In this document: positions 1 through 5,274 of the stretch, piece after piece
Layout of the letters: the number at the start of each line of letters is the position of its first letter
Numbering within the stretch: position 1 is the first letter of the stretch
DNA from: Streptomyces sp. NRRL WC-3605
GTDB taxonomy: Bacteria; Actinomycetota; Actinomycetes; Streptomycetales; Streptomycetaceae
Length of the DNA stretch: 8,312 bases
Direction of reading: 5' to 3'
Assembly: GCF_001509795.1 (NCBI RefSeq)
Contig: NZ_LLZN01000107.1
Span: 1-8,312, forward strand
Notes under the pieces: generated by a model
The model's input: only the letters and a program-made list of their open reading frames with translations
What the model was told of the DNA's origin: nothing
The model's database searches: none
Program-made: the position numbers and the translations under genes

Positions 1-1
1 C

Positions 2-895
2 GTCCCGACCGCTACGGCGGACGCCTCTCTGTACCGTACGAGCGGCGCCTACCGCTCACCCCACGGCCAGGTTCACTCCAGCCCCGGGGTGACGCTGGCC
101 GACAGCTGTTACAGCGACTGCCTGTGGGAGTGCAGGCTGGAGGGCTGGGATCGCTACGAATGCGAGCCGATATGCCGGCAGAAGTGCACCGGCCCCCCGC
201 CCTGTTTGGGAGAACTCTGCCTTCACGGTCGCCAGCGCCGCTGCTGTCCCTACGGGACCACCTGCTGCCAGGGCTACGAATACCCCTCGCTGCGCTCGGT
301 CATCAACTGTTGTGAGCCTGGCGACGAATGCTGCGGGGGCACATGCTGTCCACCCGGGCACACCTGCTGCCACGGCGCGTGCTGTCCCCCCGGCCAGGAA
401 TGCTGCGGCGGTACGTGCTACACCCCAGGCCAAGGAATCGTGTGCACGAGCGACGGGGCATGCCCCCAGGATCACGTCTGCGGTGACCGGTGCTGCTTCG
501 CCCCGAGAGAGAGTTGCATTGGCGGCAGATGTTGCAGCCCAGGCCCCCTCTGCCACGGCGGGCAGTGCTGCGCGGGAGAGCAGTGCACGCCGACCGGTTG
601 CTGCCCCCAGGAGCGCTACACAGCAACGTCCGGCTGCTGCCCTGAAGGACACCTCGCCTGCAAAGTCAAAGTCTGGCCCCCGCCGGGCCTTGAGGGGGAC
701 CCCGAGCCCTACATCGTGGAGCAGTGCTGCCCGCCAGGCCACATCTGCCTGGACGAGGCCTGCTGCAAACGCGGCGACTGCTGCAAACAGAACGCGGACT
801 GCCCTCCCGGCGCGCACTGCGACAAGAACAAATGCTGCCCCCAGGGACAGGAATCCGTATACGACCCGACCACAGGAAGCATGAGCTGTGCCTGA
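2..895 (+). CDS. Cysteine-rich granulin-like repeat protein, 5' end outside the window
   Basis: The frame is open from base 2, so the gene almost certainly begins upstream. The first internal start is GTG 89, which would leave 268 residues. From GTG 89 I count about 54 Cys, roughly one residue in five. They are arranged as CC pairs separated by Pro/Gly-rich spacers (CCPPGHTCC, CCPPGQECC, CCGGTCC and many GxCC units). The alternating CC-x3-CC-x5-CC spacing at about residues 73-108 resembles eukaryotic granulin and other disulfide-ladder modules. No catalytic motif, membrane segment or lipobox is visible in the part present. A signal peptide, if any, would lie upstream of the window. So many cysteines suggest either an exported, disulfide-stabilised stalk or surface protein, or a metal-binding protein. 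The stop is 115 bases before the next small gene on the same strand, so co-transcription is plausible. Function is not recognised. The reading frame is convincing because Cys pairs recur over its whole length. Confidence 0.8.
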   Translation, partial: VPTATADASLYRTSGAYRSPHGQVHSSPGVTLADSCYSDCLWECRLEGWDRYECEPICRQKCTGPPPCLGELCLHGRQRRCCPYGTTCCQGYEYPSLRSVINCCEPGDECCGGTCCPPGHTCCHGACCPPGQECCGGTCYTPGQGIVCTSDGACPQDHVCGDRCCFAPRESCIGGRCCSPGPLCHGGQCCAGEQCTPTGCCPQERYTATSGCCPEGHLACKVKVWPPPGLEGDPEPYIVEQCCPPGHICLDEACCKRGDCCKQNADCPPGAHCDKNKCCPQGQESVYDPTTGSMSCA

Positions 896-1009
896 GCTTT
901 GTTCACCGTCCGTCGTGTGCCTGCCCGCAACACTGCAAGACGGCTGACGGCAGCAAAAGTCAACGGCACCAGACCGCAGCATCCCGAGCAGCATGCGGAG
1001 GTGGAGGAT

Positions 1010-1219
1010 ATGACTGATGCCAGAGCGGACCGGCGTGAAACCCCCCGCGACCCCCTACGCGTCCGCCTGCCCGCCTTTATTGACGACGACATCGGCCTGG
1101 GCGACGTCATCACAAAAGTCACCTACAGCGCACGACTCCGCCCCTGCAACGGCTGCACACGGCGTGCCGCAACACTCAACCGCTGGGTCACATTCACCCA
1201 CCGCAACCACCCCCACTGA
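1010..1219 (+). CDS. Small hypothetical protein (69 aa) with a C-x2-C motif
   Basis: ATG 1010 has two GGAGG motifs upstream (997-1001 and 1003-1007). The first is at a normal 8-base spacing and decides this start, although the frame is open back to 899. The product has a charged N-terminus (about residues 1-16), an acidic stretch IDDDIGLGDVI (about 24-34), then PCNGC followed by an Arg/Ala-rich helix RRAATLNRW and a basic, His-containing tail. The two cysteines could bind a metal or pair with each other. There is no signal peptide or membrane segment. The combination of GLGDVI, C-x2-C and RRAATLNRW looks like a conserved short module, but I cannot assign a function. It lies downstream of the Cys-rich gene on the same strand with no terminator-like hairpin seen between them, so the two may form one unit. 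It is followed by the hairpin at 1308-1360. Confidence 0.6.
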   Translation: MTDARADRRETPRDPLRVRLPAFIDDDIGLGDVITKVTYSARLRPCNGCTRRAATLNRWVTFTHRNHPH

Positions 1220-1307
1220 CTGCCTGTTCTCTATCCGCTCGCGCGGTCGGGCAGGTTCGAACGGGCTCCTGGTTCGGGTGAGTTGTCCGGGTCGGGTGCA
1301 TGAAGGA

Positions 1308-1360
1308 AGGGCCTCTTGGTAGCTCGCGGATGTCGAGTCCAGCGAGAAGCAAGAGGCCCT
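1308..1360. terminator. Long stem-loop ahead of the transposase, possible terminator or transcription shield
   Basis: AGGGCCTCTTG (1308-1318) is a perfect 11-base inverted match to CAAGAGGCCCT (1350-1360). Inside it CTCGC (1323-1327) pairs with GCGAG (1342-1346), and GGA with TCC near the apex, giving a long interrupted stem. There is no T-run after it, but actinomycete terminators often lack one. It sits 88 bases after the small C-x2-C gene and just before the first possible transposase start. It could end the upstream transcript or protect the insertion sequence from read-through. Confidence 0.5.
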
Positions 1361-1361
1361 G

Positions 1362-2294
1362 TTGTCGAAGTGTCGCGTGGTCGTGGTCGCCGAGTCCAGT
1401 TCGTTCACTCGTGGGTGTGACTGTCTCGCCCACAGGTTCGGGAACGCGGTCGACCGGCCGCAGCGCTGGCCCCGATACGGCTCGGACATGAGCGATGCCG
1501 AGTGGGCCGTGGTGAAGGACCTGCTGCCGGTGCCGGGCTGGCTTTCGGGCCGCGGCGGGCGTCCGGAGGGTTACTGCCACCGGCAGATGATCGACGCAGT
1601 GCGCTACCTCGTCGACAACGGCATCAAGTGGCGGGCGATGCCCGCGGACTTCCCGCCCTGGCCGCGCGTCTACGCCTTCTTCGCCCGCTGGCGGGACACG
1701 GGACTGGTCACCGAGTTGCACGACCGGCTGCGGGAAGCCGTCCGCGCCGGCGAAGGCCGCAGCGCCGAGCCGAGCGCGGGGGTCGTGGACTCGCAGTCGG
1801 TGAAGGCAGACGCCACCGTCACCTTCGGCTCACGGGGCTTCGACGCGGGCAAGAAGATCAACGGTCGCAAGCGGCACCTGCTCACCGACACGCTCGGACT
1901 TCTCCTGGCCGTGCTGGTCACACCGGCGTCCGTGACCGACCGGGACGGCGCCCGGTCCCTTTTGCCAGCGGCGGCCGGCCGCTTCCGGCGGCTGGCCCGG
2001 GTCTGGGCCGATGGCGGCTACACCGGCCACCTCACCGACTGGACCAGCCAGCACCTCGGCCTCGTCCTCGACATCGTCCGCCGCAGTGAGGACGTCCGGG
2101 GCTTCCAGGCCCTTCCCCGCCGCTGGGTCGTCGAACGGTCCTTTGCGTGGTTTCTGCGCAGCCGCCGCCTGGTCAGGGACTACGAACGCCGCACCGACAC
2201 GAGCGAAGCCGTCATCCGCTGGTCGATGATCGCCCTTATGAGCCGCCGCCTGGCCGCACGATCTCGTCGGCCTGCAGTCCTGACGGCAAGGTGA
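1362..2294 (+). CDS. IS5-family DDE transposase
   Basis: It encodes a cut-and-paste DDE transposase. With TTG 1362 as start (310 aa) the catalytic triad is D143 in VVDSQSVK, D217 in WADGGYTG and E258 in VVERSFAW, with the Arg-rich segment after E258 that is normal for IS5. The N-terminal half has the expected RWPRYGSDMSDAEW helix region and the NGIKWRAMP segment. ATG 1488 (MSDAEW) is an alternative start, giving 268 aa. IS5 relatives usually begin several residues before the RWPRY segment, so the real start is probably GTG or TTG upstream of 1488. The first 30 residues from 1362 look unlike transposase and overlap the foot of the hairpin. The catalytic core is intact, so activity is possible. 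The last residues (about 300-310) are unlike the usual short IS5 tail and may come from flanking DNA. The stop overlaps the convergent gene by 59 bases. Confidence 0.9.
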   Translation: MSKCRVVVVAESSSFTRGCDCLAHRFGNAVDRPQRWPRYGSDMSDAEWAVVKDLLPVPGWLSGRGGRPEGYCHRQMIDAVRYLVDNGIKWRAMPADFPPWPRVYAFFARWRDTGLVTELHDRLREAVRAGEGRSAEPSAGVVDSQSVKADATVTFGSRGFDAGKKINGRKRHLLTDTLGLLLAVLVTPASVTDRDGARSLLPAAAGRFRRLARVWADGGYTGHLTDWTSQHLGLVLDIVRRSEDVRGFQALPRRWVVERSFAWFLRSRRLVRDYERRTDTSEAVIRWSMIALMSRRLAARSRRPAVLTAR

Positions 2295-2751
2295 ACCTAC
2301 CGGGCTTGGTCTCCACCAGCCAGCCCCGTTCCACCAGCCTCTTCAGCCGTGCTCTCGCGCCCTCGACGCGTGAGGCCGAGGCACTGTCCCAGCCAAGCAC
2401 CACGGCCGCCCGCCGGGCACCCAGCCCGTCATTCCCGGCCTCGGCCGCGGCTGCCATCACCGCCTGGTAGTCCACCGACAGGTCTTCGACCCGGGCCGCG
2501 TTCTGTCGATGCGGCACCGCGCGGCGCGGGCCCACCGGTGTCCTCGGTGACGGGCCAACGACTGTCTCGGCCGGCTGTTCCTCCTCGGCGAGCGCTTCCA
2601 GATACTGCTCGAGGCCGATCGTCCGAAGCTTGAGAACCTCCTCGGCATCCGCCAAGTCTGCCCGCACCCGCTTCAGTTTGGCTTCGAGCTCATCCACCCG
2701 CACGGCAGCGGCCTTCCGCCGCGTTTCCAGGACCGCCCGCATCGACGGCAT
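2236..2751 (-). CDS. Coiled-coil/winged-helix protein of unknown function, IS-associated
   Basis: A 171-residue protein on the minus strand. Residues about 5-65 form a charged heptad-like coiled coil (ETRRKAAAVRVDELEAKL, then ADLADAEEVLKLRTIGLEQYLEALAEEE). A Pro/Arg-rich linker follows (about 70-90). The C-terminal part (about 95-160, from DYQAVMAAAAEAG to RLVERGWLVETKPGRFTL) has the helix-helix-wing pattern of a winged-helix DNA-binding domain. From memory, proteins of this design occur in several copies in Streptomyces genomes near insertion sequences; no function is known to me. The start is ATG 2751 (or ATG 2742, MRAV), with only a weak G-rich stretch upstream. After GRFTLPSG the last residues (LQADEIVRPGGGS) overlap the transposase tail and look like read-through into foreign sequence, so the native C-terminus may have been replaced. 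Confidence 0.72.
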   Translation of the reverse strand: MPSMRAVLETRRKAAAVRVDELEAKLKRVRADLADAEEVLKLRTIGLEQYLEALAEEEQPAETVVGPSPRTPVGPRRAVPHRQNAARVEDLSVDYQAVMAAAAEAGNDGLGARRAAVVLGWDSASASRVEGARARLKRLVERGWLVETKPGRFTLPSGLQADEIVRPGGGS

Positions 2752-2764
2752 CCGCCACCCCCAC

Positions 2765-2786
2765 CGACTCGATCAGCAACGAGTCG
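2765..2786. repeat. Short palindrome upstream of the minus-strand winged-helix gene
   Basis: CGACTCG (2765-2771) and CGAGTCG (2780-2786) are perfect inverted copies separated by 8 bases. They lie 14 bases upstream of the ATG at 2751, read on the minus strand. That position fits either an operator for the winged-helix product or a leader hairpin. This is inferred from position only. Confidence 0.3.
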
Positions 2787-3154
2787 AGACTCCCGCCACA
2801 GCCGCAATCTCATGCCTGACCAGCGGAATCCGTACACAGCATTCGGAAAGAGAACGGCCTCTAAGGTTGCCGCGCTGCCGTTCTTCCCACCGGGAACGCA
2901 ATGGCCAACTACGACGCAACGGCCGTCCGCGACCGCAGCCCTCAATGGCGTTCTGGCCAACTTCCGCTCAATGTCACACTCAGCCGGTGTCGCACGCTGA
3001 GCTGCAGCCTGCCGTGGAGGGCCGAGCCGCCACAGCCTTCTCCGTGCGGGTGACGCCGTGGTGGTGTCGCCTGGAGACCGCGGCCGCGGCGCAGTACAGA
3101 GGCGCCATTGCCCAATGTCGCTCCACGGCCCAACACGCACGACTTGACAGGGAA
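2787..3154. other. Region without a supported gene between the winged-helix gene and the dnaE2 remnant
   Basis: Frames are open on both strands here, but none keeps actinomycete codon bias or gives a protein-like sequence. CAATGGCCAACT near 2899-2910 and TTCTGGCCAACT near 2951-2962 are partial repeats. The stretch TGGCCAACTTCCGCTCAATGTCA (split here as TGGCCAACTTCC and GCTCAATGTCA) at about 2954-2976 looks like a transposon end, but I find no partner for it. Most likely this is intergenic or scrambled DNA. Confidence 0.35.
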
Positions 3155-3677
3155 CCGCAGGGCGTGCCGGGCCCGGTAGGTCTCGGGCATGCCGGTGACC
3201 GCGGTCCGCTCTCGCCCGAACCGCTCGATGATCGCGTCATACACCTCCAGGCGCCGCTCGGACTCCACATCCAGGTCGATATTCCGGCAACGAGGTACGC
3301 CGCTCGGAAAGGAACCGCTCAAACAGCAAGTGATGCTCAAGGGGAATCGCGGTGGCGATGAACAACGCGTGGTTGACCATGCTCCCGGCCCCGGATCCTC
3401 GCGCGGCAACCCGGATACCGAGAGCCCGCGTGTCGGCAACCACCTGGGCCACGGCCAGGAAGTACCCCTCGAACCCCAGCCGGCCGATGACCTCGAGCTC
3501 ATAGTCGAGCTGCCGCACGGCACGCGGATTGGCATCGAGGCTTCGGGCGACCATCCCGGCCTCGCACCGCTGACGCAGCAGCCGCATCGCCGCCCCCCGC
3601 TCGCTGGAGGCGCCCACCACCGACGGTTCGGGGAAATGCGGTCGGCCCAGCCCGAGATCGGCCGGGTCAGAGTGCAG
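3155..3677 (-). pseudogene. dnaE2: Fragment of error-prone DNA polymerase DnaE2, frameshifted
   Basis: Read on the minus strand, one frame gives DLGLGRPHFPEPSVVGA, a segment with LRQRCEAGMVARSLD, then LDYELEVIGRLGFEGYFLAVAQVV and AARGSGAGSMVN, ending FERFLSERRTSLPE. These are hallmark segments of the polymerase core of DnaE2, the C-family polymerase of the SOS ImuA-ImuB-DnaE2 mutasome. Homology then jumps to another frame with IDLDVESERRLEVYDAIIERF and PETYRARHALR. One extra base (T at 3282 or 3283 on the plus strand) explains the switch; removing it restores PDIDLDVE, the motif carrying catalytic aspartates. About 175 codons remain of a gene normally over 1000 codons long. The N-terminal PHP region is missing before about 3677, and everything after RARHALR is missing beyond 3155. 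No imuA or imuB is visible. It is certainly non-functional as a polymerase. Confidence 0.82.
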
Positions 3678-3697
3678 GACTGGCCGGAGCCAAGCCC

Positions 3698-3880
3698 GTG
3701 CCGGTCGAGCTGACGCCCACCGAACGGGCCGCTGCAACCTCCCAGCTGGCAGACGCGCTGGAGGAGTGGGGCGACGTCGACCCGGCAGGCCGCCGCGCGT
3801 GGGAGACCGCGTTCCTTCAGGACCCGGAAGCAGACCCGCAGACGTACGCAGGCCGCTCGGTGTCCGTCCCGGCGCCCTGA
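3698..3880 (+). CDS. Small hypothetical protein (60 aa)
   Basis: GTG 3698 is preceded by GGAG at 3686-3689 with an 8-base spacer, a usable ribosome site. The frame has strong G/C third-position bias. The product is acidic and mostly helical (TPTERAAATSQLADALEEWG, then PAGRRAWETAFLQDPEAD) with a short Val/Pro tail. There is no Cys, membrane segment or known motif. A very strong hairpin lies 35 bases after the stop, which supports a real transcription unit. The 5' end abuts the truncated dnaE2 piece on the other strand, so the gene may itself be a rearranged fragment that gained a start. Function unknown. Confidence 0.45.
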   Translation: MPVELTPTERAAATSQLADALEEWGDVDPAGRRAWETAFLQDPEADPQTYAGRSVSVPAP

Positions 3881-3914
3881 CCTTTCCGGGCGTCTGACCA
3901 GCATCACGCTCACC

Positions 3915-3954
3915 GGCCCCGCACCTGCGGCATCACGGCTGCGGGTTCGGGGCC
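3915..3954 (+). terminator. Strong stem-loop after the 60-aa gene, probable terminator
   Basis: The arms 3915-3931 (GGCCCCGCACCTGCGGC) and 3938-3954 pair over 17 positions with one C-T mismatch and two G-T wobbles, closing a six-base loop ATCACG. It begins 35 bases after the TGA at 3880. There is no T-tract, as is common in high-GC actinomycetes. Confidence 0.6.
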
Positions 3955-4082
3955 GCACCATGTCGTGGTCGTCGGGCCGTCGGGGGGGCTTGCGCGGCTT
4001 GGGTCTGCCCGGGGGAGTGTCGGCTCGGCCGGCAGGTAGTACCGCGCACCGTCCCTTCCGCGGTGCGGTCGAGCCCCCGGCC

Positions 4083-4120
4083 GCCGGGCCGCCCCTCCAC
4101 CCCTGCCTGGGGCGGCCGGC
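4083..4120. repeat. GC-rich stem-loop, bulged 12-bp stem
   Basis: GCCGGGCCGCCCC (4083-4095) pairs with GGGGCGGCCGGC (4109-4120) over 12 base pairs with one bulged G; the loop is 13 bases. It lies 20 bases upstream of the candidate promoter at 4140, so it may be a second terminator insulating the next unit. Confidence 0.45.
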
Positions 4121-4139
4121 ACCTCCTTACGGCGCGCCC

Positions 4140-4168
4140 TTGGCCACTGGCCCCGCGCCCGCTACCGT
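4140..4168 (+). promoter_or_regulatory. Candidate promoter for the gene at 4341
   Basis: TTGGCC (4140-4145) and TACCGT (4163-4168) are separated by 17 bases and roughly fit the TTGACA / TANNNT pattern of housekeeping-type actinomycete promoters. The untranslated leader would be about 165 bases. The match is weak and rests on pattern only. Confidence 0.22.
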
Positions 4169-4340
4169 CCGTGATTTTGGAAGAGGCCCCGTCACGCCTG
4201 AGCACGCCTTGACCCCACCCGCCGTCACTGGCCGCTCCCGGCCACTGCCCGACGCCGCGCCCCTGAGTCACGCGACCGTCGTCCCAGCCCTCCAGACAGG
4301 CGGCCAGCTGGAGCGGGAGGAGCCCGCCGCGGGCACCACC

Positions 4341-5156
4341 GTGAAGGACGTCATCCGGATCACCACCCGCGCCTACCGCAACGGCAGCGTCCGCGGCGTG
4401 CGGACATACCTGCACACCAACTGCGAATGCCCGATCGGGTCCACCCTCAAAGGCACGTACAGCACGTTGGCAGATGCCCACCACGCGGCGAACAAACTGG
4501 TCAAAGGAACCGGCGACTACTACCGGGAGTGCTCGAAGTCCGGCCTCGTCAAGGCCCAGGTCCTCGACCGCCCGGTCCGTCACTTCGACGACACGATGAC
4601 CGCCGCCGCCTCGACGTTCAACGGCGCCGGCGTCCGCGACGGGGACGTCCTCGTCGTCACGAGCGAGGGCGTCGTCGCCATCGTCATCGGCACCGCCGTC
4701 ATCGCCATCACCACCACCCGCGGCAGCCTGACGGCCCTCGACACGTCCGCCCGCAGCTTTCGGAACGGCCTGTACGCCGAGATCGTCGACCGCGCCGCCG
4801 CCGAGGCGGCCTCCGTCGGGCGCTCAGACTGCGAGGCGCCCGGGACGCCGTCCGGGCGCGGACCAGGAGTGGCGTGCGCGGGGAGCTTCCATCCCGCCTT
4901 CCATCGACCTGGGCGGAGCCAAGGCTTGCCCGCAATGATCTTTCGGTCGGACACGTGGGCGCCAGCTTTTGGGATCGGGCGTCGCCCCCTCCACTGGCAA
5001 CCAAACCTGGCCGAGGGCCGCACCGGCACCGCGTCGAGCAATCACCGTGGACCGGAGCGGCATCCGCCCGTTCCCGGATCGCTCGCCATGCAGTTTCCTC
5101 TGCGTCCCATGTCCGCCGACGCACCGGCCGCACGATCGCCCACGAACGCCACCTGA
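4341..5156 (+). CDS. Hypothetical protein, C-terminal end probably replaced after about 4820
   Basis: From GTG 4341 to about 4820 nearly every codon ends in G or C and the sequence is protein-like: TTRAYRNGSVRGVRTYLHTN, then CECPIG, then ADAHHAANKLVKGTGDYYREC, then a Val/Ile/Thr-rich run VVAIVIGTAVIAITTT (about residues 113-128). The frame stays open upstream to 3960, but that part is low-complexity. No good Shine-Dalgarno precedes 4341 (GGGAGG is 20 bases away), so the start is uncertain. The Cys pair CEC and a third Cys in YREC could bind metal. The Val/Ile run is short for a membrane span and is probably beta-strand. Beyond about 4820 codon bias collapses to the stop at 5156, and a terminator-like hairpin lies at 4836-4859. 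I therefore think the native protein had about 160 residues and lost its stop by mutation or rearrangement. I do not recognise the family. Confidence 0.62.
   Translation: MKDVIRITTRAYRNGSVRGVRTYLHTNCECPIGSTLKGTYSTLADAHHAANKLVKGTGDYYRECSKSGLVKAQVLDRPVRHFDDTMTAAASTFNGAGVRDGDVLVVTSEGVVAIVIGTAVIAITTTRGSLTALDTSARSFRNGLYAEIVDRAAAEAASVGRSDCEAPGTPSGRGPGVACAGSFHPAFHRPGRSQGLPAMIFRSDTWAPAFGIGRRPLHWQPNLAEGRTGTASSNHRGPERHPPVPGSLAMQFPLRPMSADAPAARSPTNAT
4836..4859 (+). terminator. Terminator-like hairpin inside the open frame of the 4341 gene
   Basis: GCGCCCGGGAC (4836-4846) pairs with GTCCGGGCGC (4850-4859), ten pairs with one bulged G and a GCC loop. It sits where codon bias of the 4341 gene fails, the position expected for that gene's own terminator if its stop codon once lay just upstream. 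Confidence 0.45.
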
Positions 5157-5225
5157 CGAAGGCGGGACGTGCTCGCACCGATCTGGAGCGCCGCTCTGAC
5201 CAGGAAAAATTGGCAGAATATGTGA
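4860..5225. other. Stretch without a supported gene before the phosphatase
   Basis: All three plus frames lack normal codon bias, and the minus frames give low-quality Arg/Ser-rich sequence. A less GC-rich pocket at about 5203-5223 (GGAAAAATTGGCAGAATATG) is the most promoter-like spot upstream of the phosphatase gene, but no clear -35/-10 pair can be fixed. Nothing else is seen here. Confidence 0.4.
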
Positions 5226-5260
5226 GGTTGCGCAGACTCGGGGAAGAAGGTGCGGCAACC
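5226..5260 (+). promoter_or_regulatory. Leader stem-loop just upstream of the phosphatase ribosome site
   Basis: GGTTGCGCA (5226-5234) pairs with TGCGGCAACC (5251-5260), nine pairs with one bulged base and a 16-base loop rich in purines (GGGGAAGAAGG). It ends four bases before the AGGAGGT at 5264-5270. It could tune translation or be a target of the ANTAR protein encoded downstream, since ANTAR proteins act on RNA stem-loops in leaders. The loop is not the classical hexaloop, so the ANTAR link is inference. Confidence 0.35.
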
Positions 5261-5274
5261 GACAGGAGGTTGCT

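Larger units (their letters stand above)
1300..2294 (+). mobile_element. IS5-family insertion sequence, ends unresolved
   Basis: The element is defined by its transposase. I could not find a convincing pair of terminal inverted repeats or a target duplication, so the boundaries given are only the hairpin region on the left and the transposase stop on the right. The right side overlaps the end of a convergent minus-strand gene. Either the element inserted into the 3' end of that gene, or the two belong to one composite unit. Confidence 0.6.
3881..4340. other. Hairpin-rich intergenic region
   Basis: A 460-base stretch with no convincing gene. The plus frame open from ATG 3960 gives low-complexity Pro/Gly/Arg/Ala sequence and has no internal ATG or GTG before 4341. 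Besides the stem-loop at 3915-3954 it holds a weaker one at 4041-4069 (ACCGC pairs GCGGT with a bulge) and a strong one at 4083-4120. A possible promoter lies at 4140-4168. It is best read as a long non-coding spacer with the leader of the next gene at its end. Confidence 0.5.

Noticed and set aside
300..860. Recurring TGCTGCC/TGCTGT words as a CRISPR or tandem repeat array
   Set aside because: They are codons for Cys pairs in one reading frame, with irregular spacing and no conserved repeat-spacer pattern.
56..994. A 312-codon minus-strand open frame over the Cys-rich gene
   Set aside because: It is the antisense of a repetitive Cys-coding frame, giving Ala/Val/Gly-rich low-complexity sequence. 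The plus frame has clear repeated CC motifs.
1308..1360. The 11-bp inverted repeat as terminal repeats of a tiny transposable element
   Set aside because: The arms are only 31 bases apart with an inner stem, so they form one hairpin; no flanking duplication is visible.
3960..4340. N-terminal extension of the 4341 gene from ATG 3960
   Set aside because: It is low-complexity Pro/Gly/Arg sequence overlapping strong stem-loops, with no ribosome site and no protein-like character.
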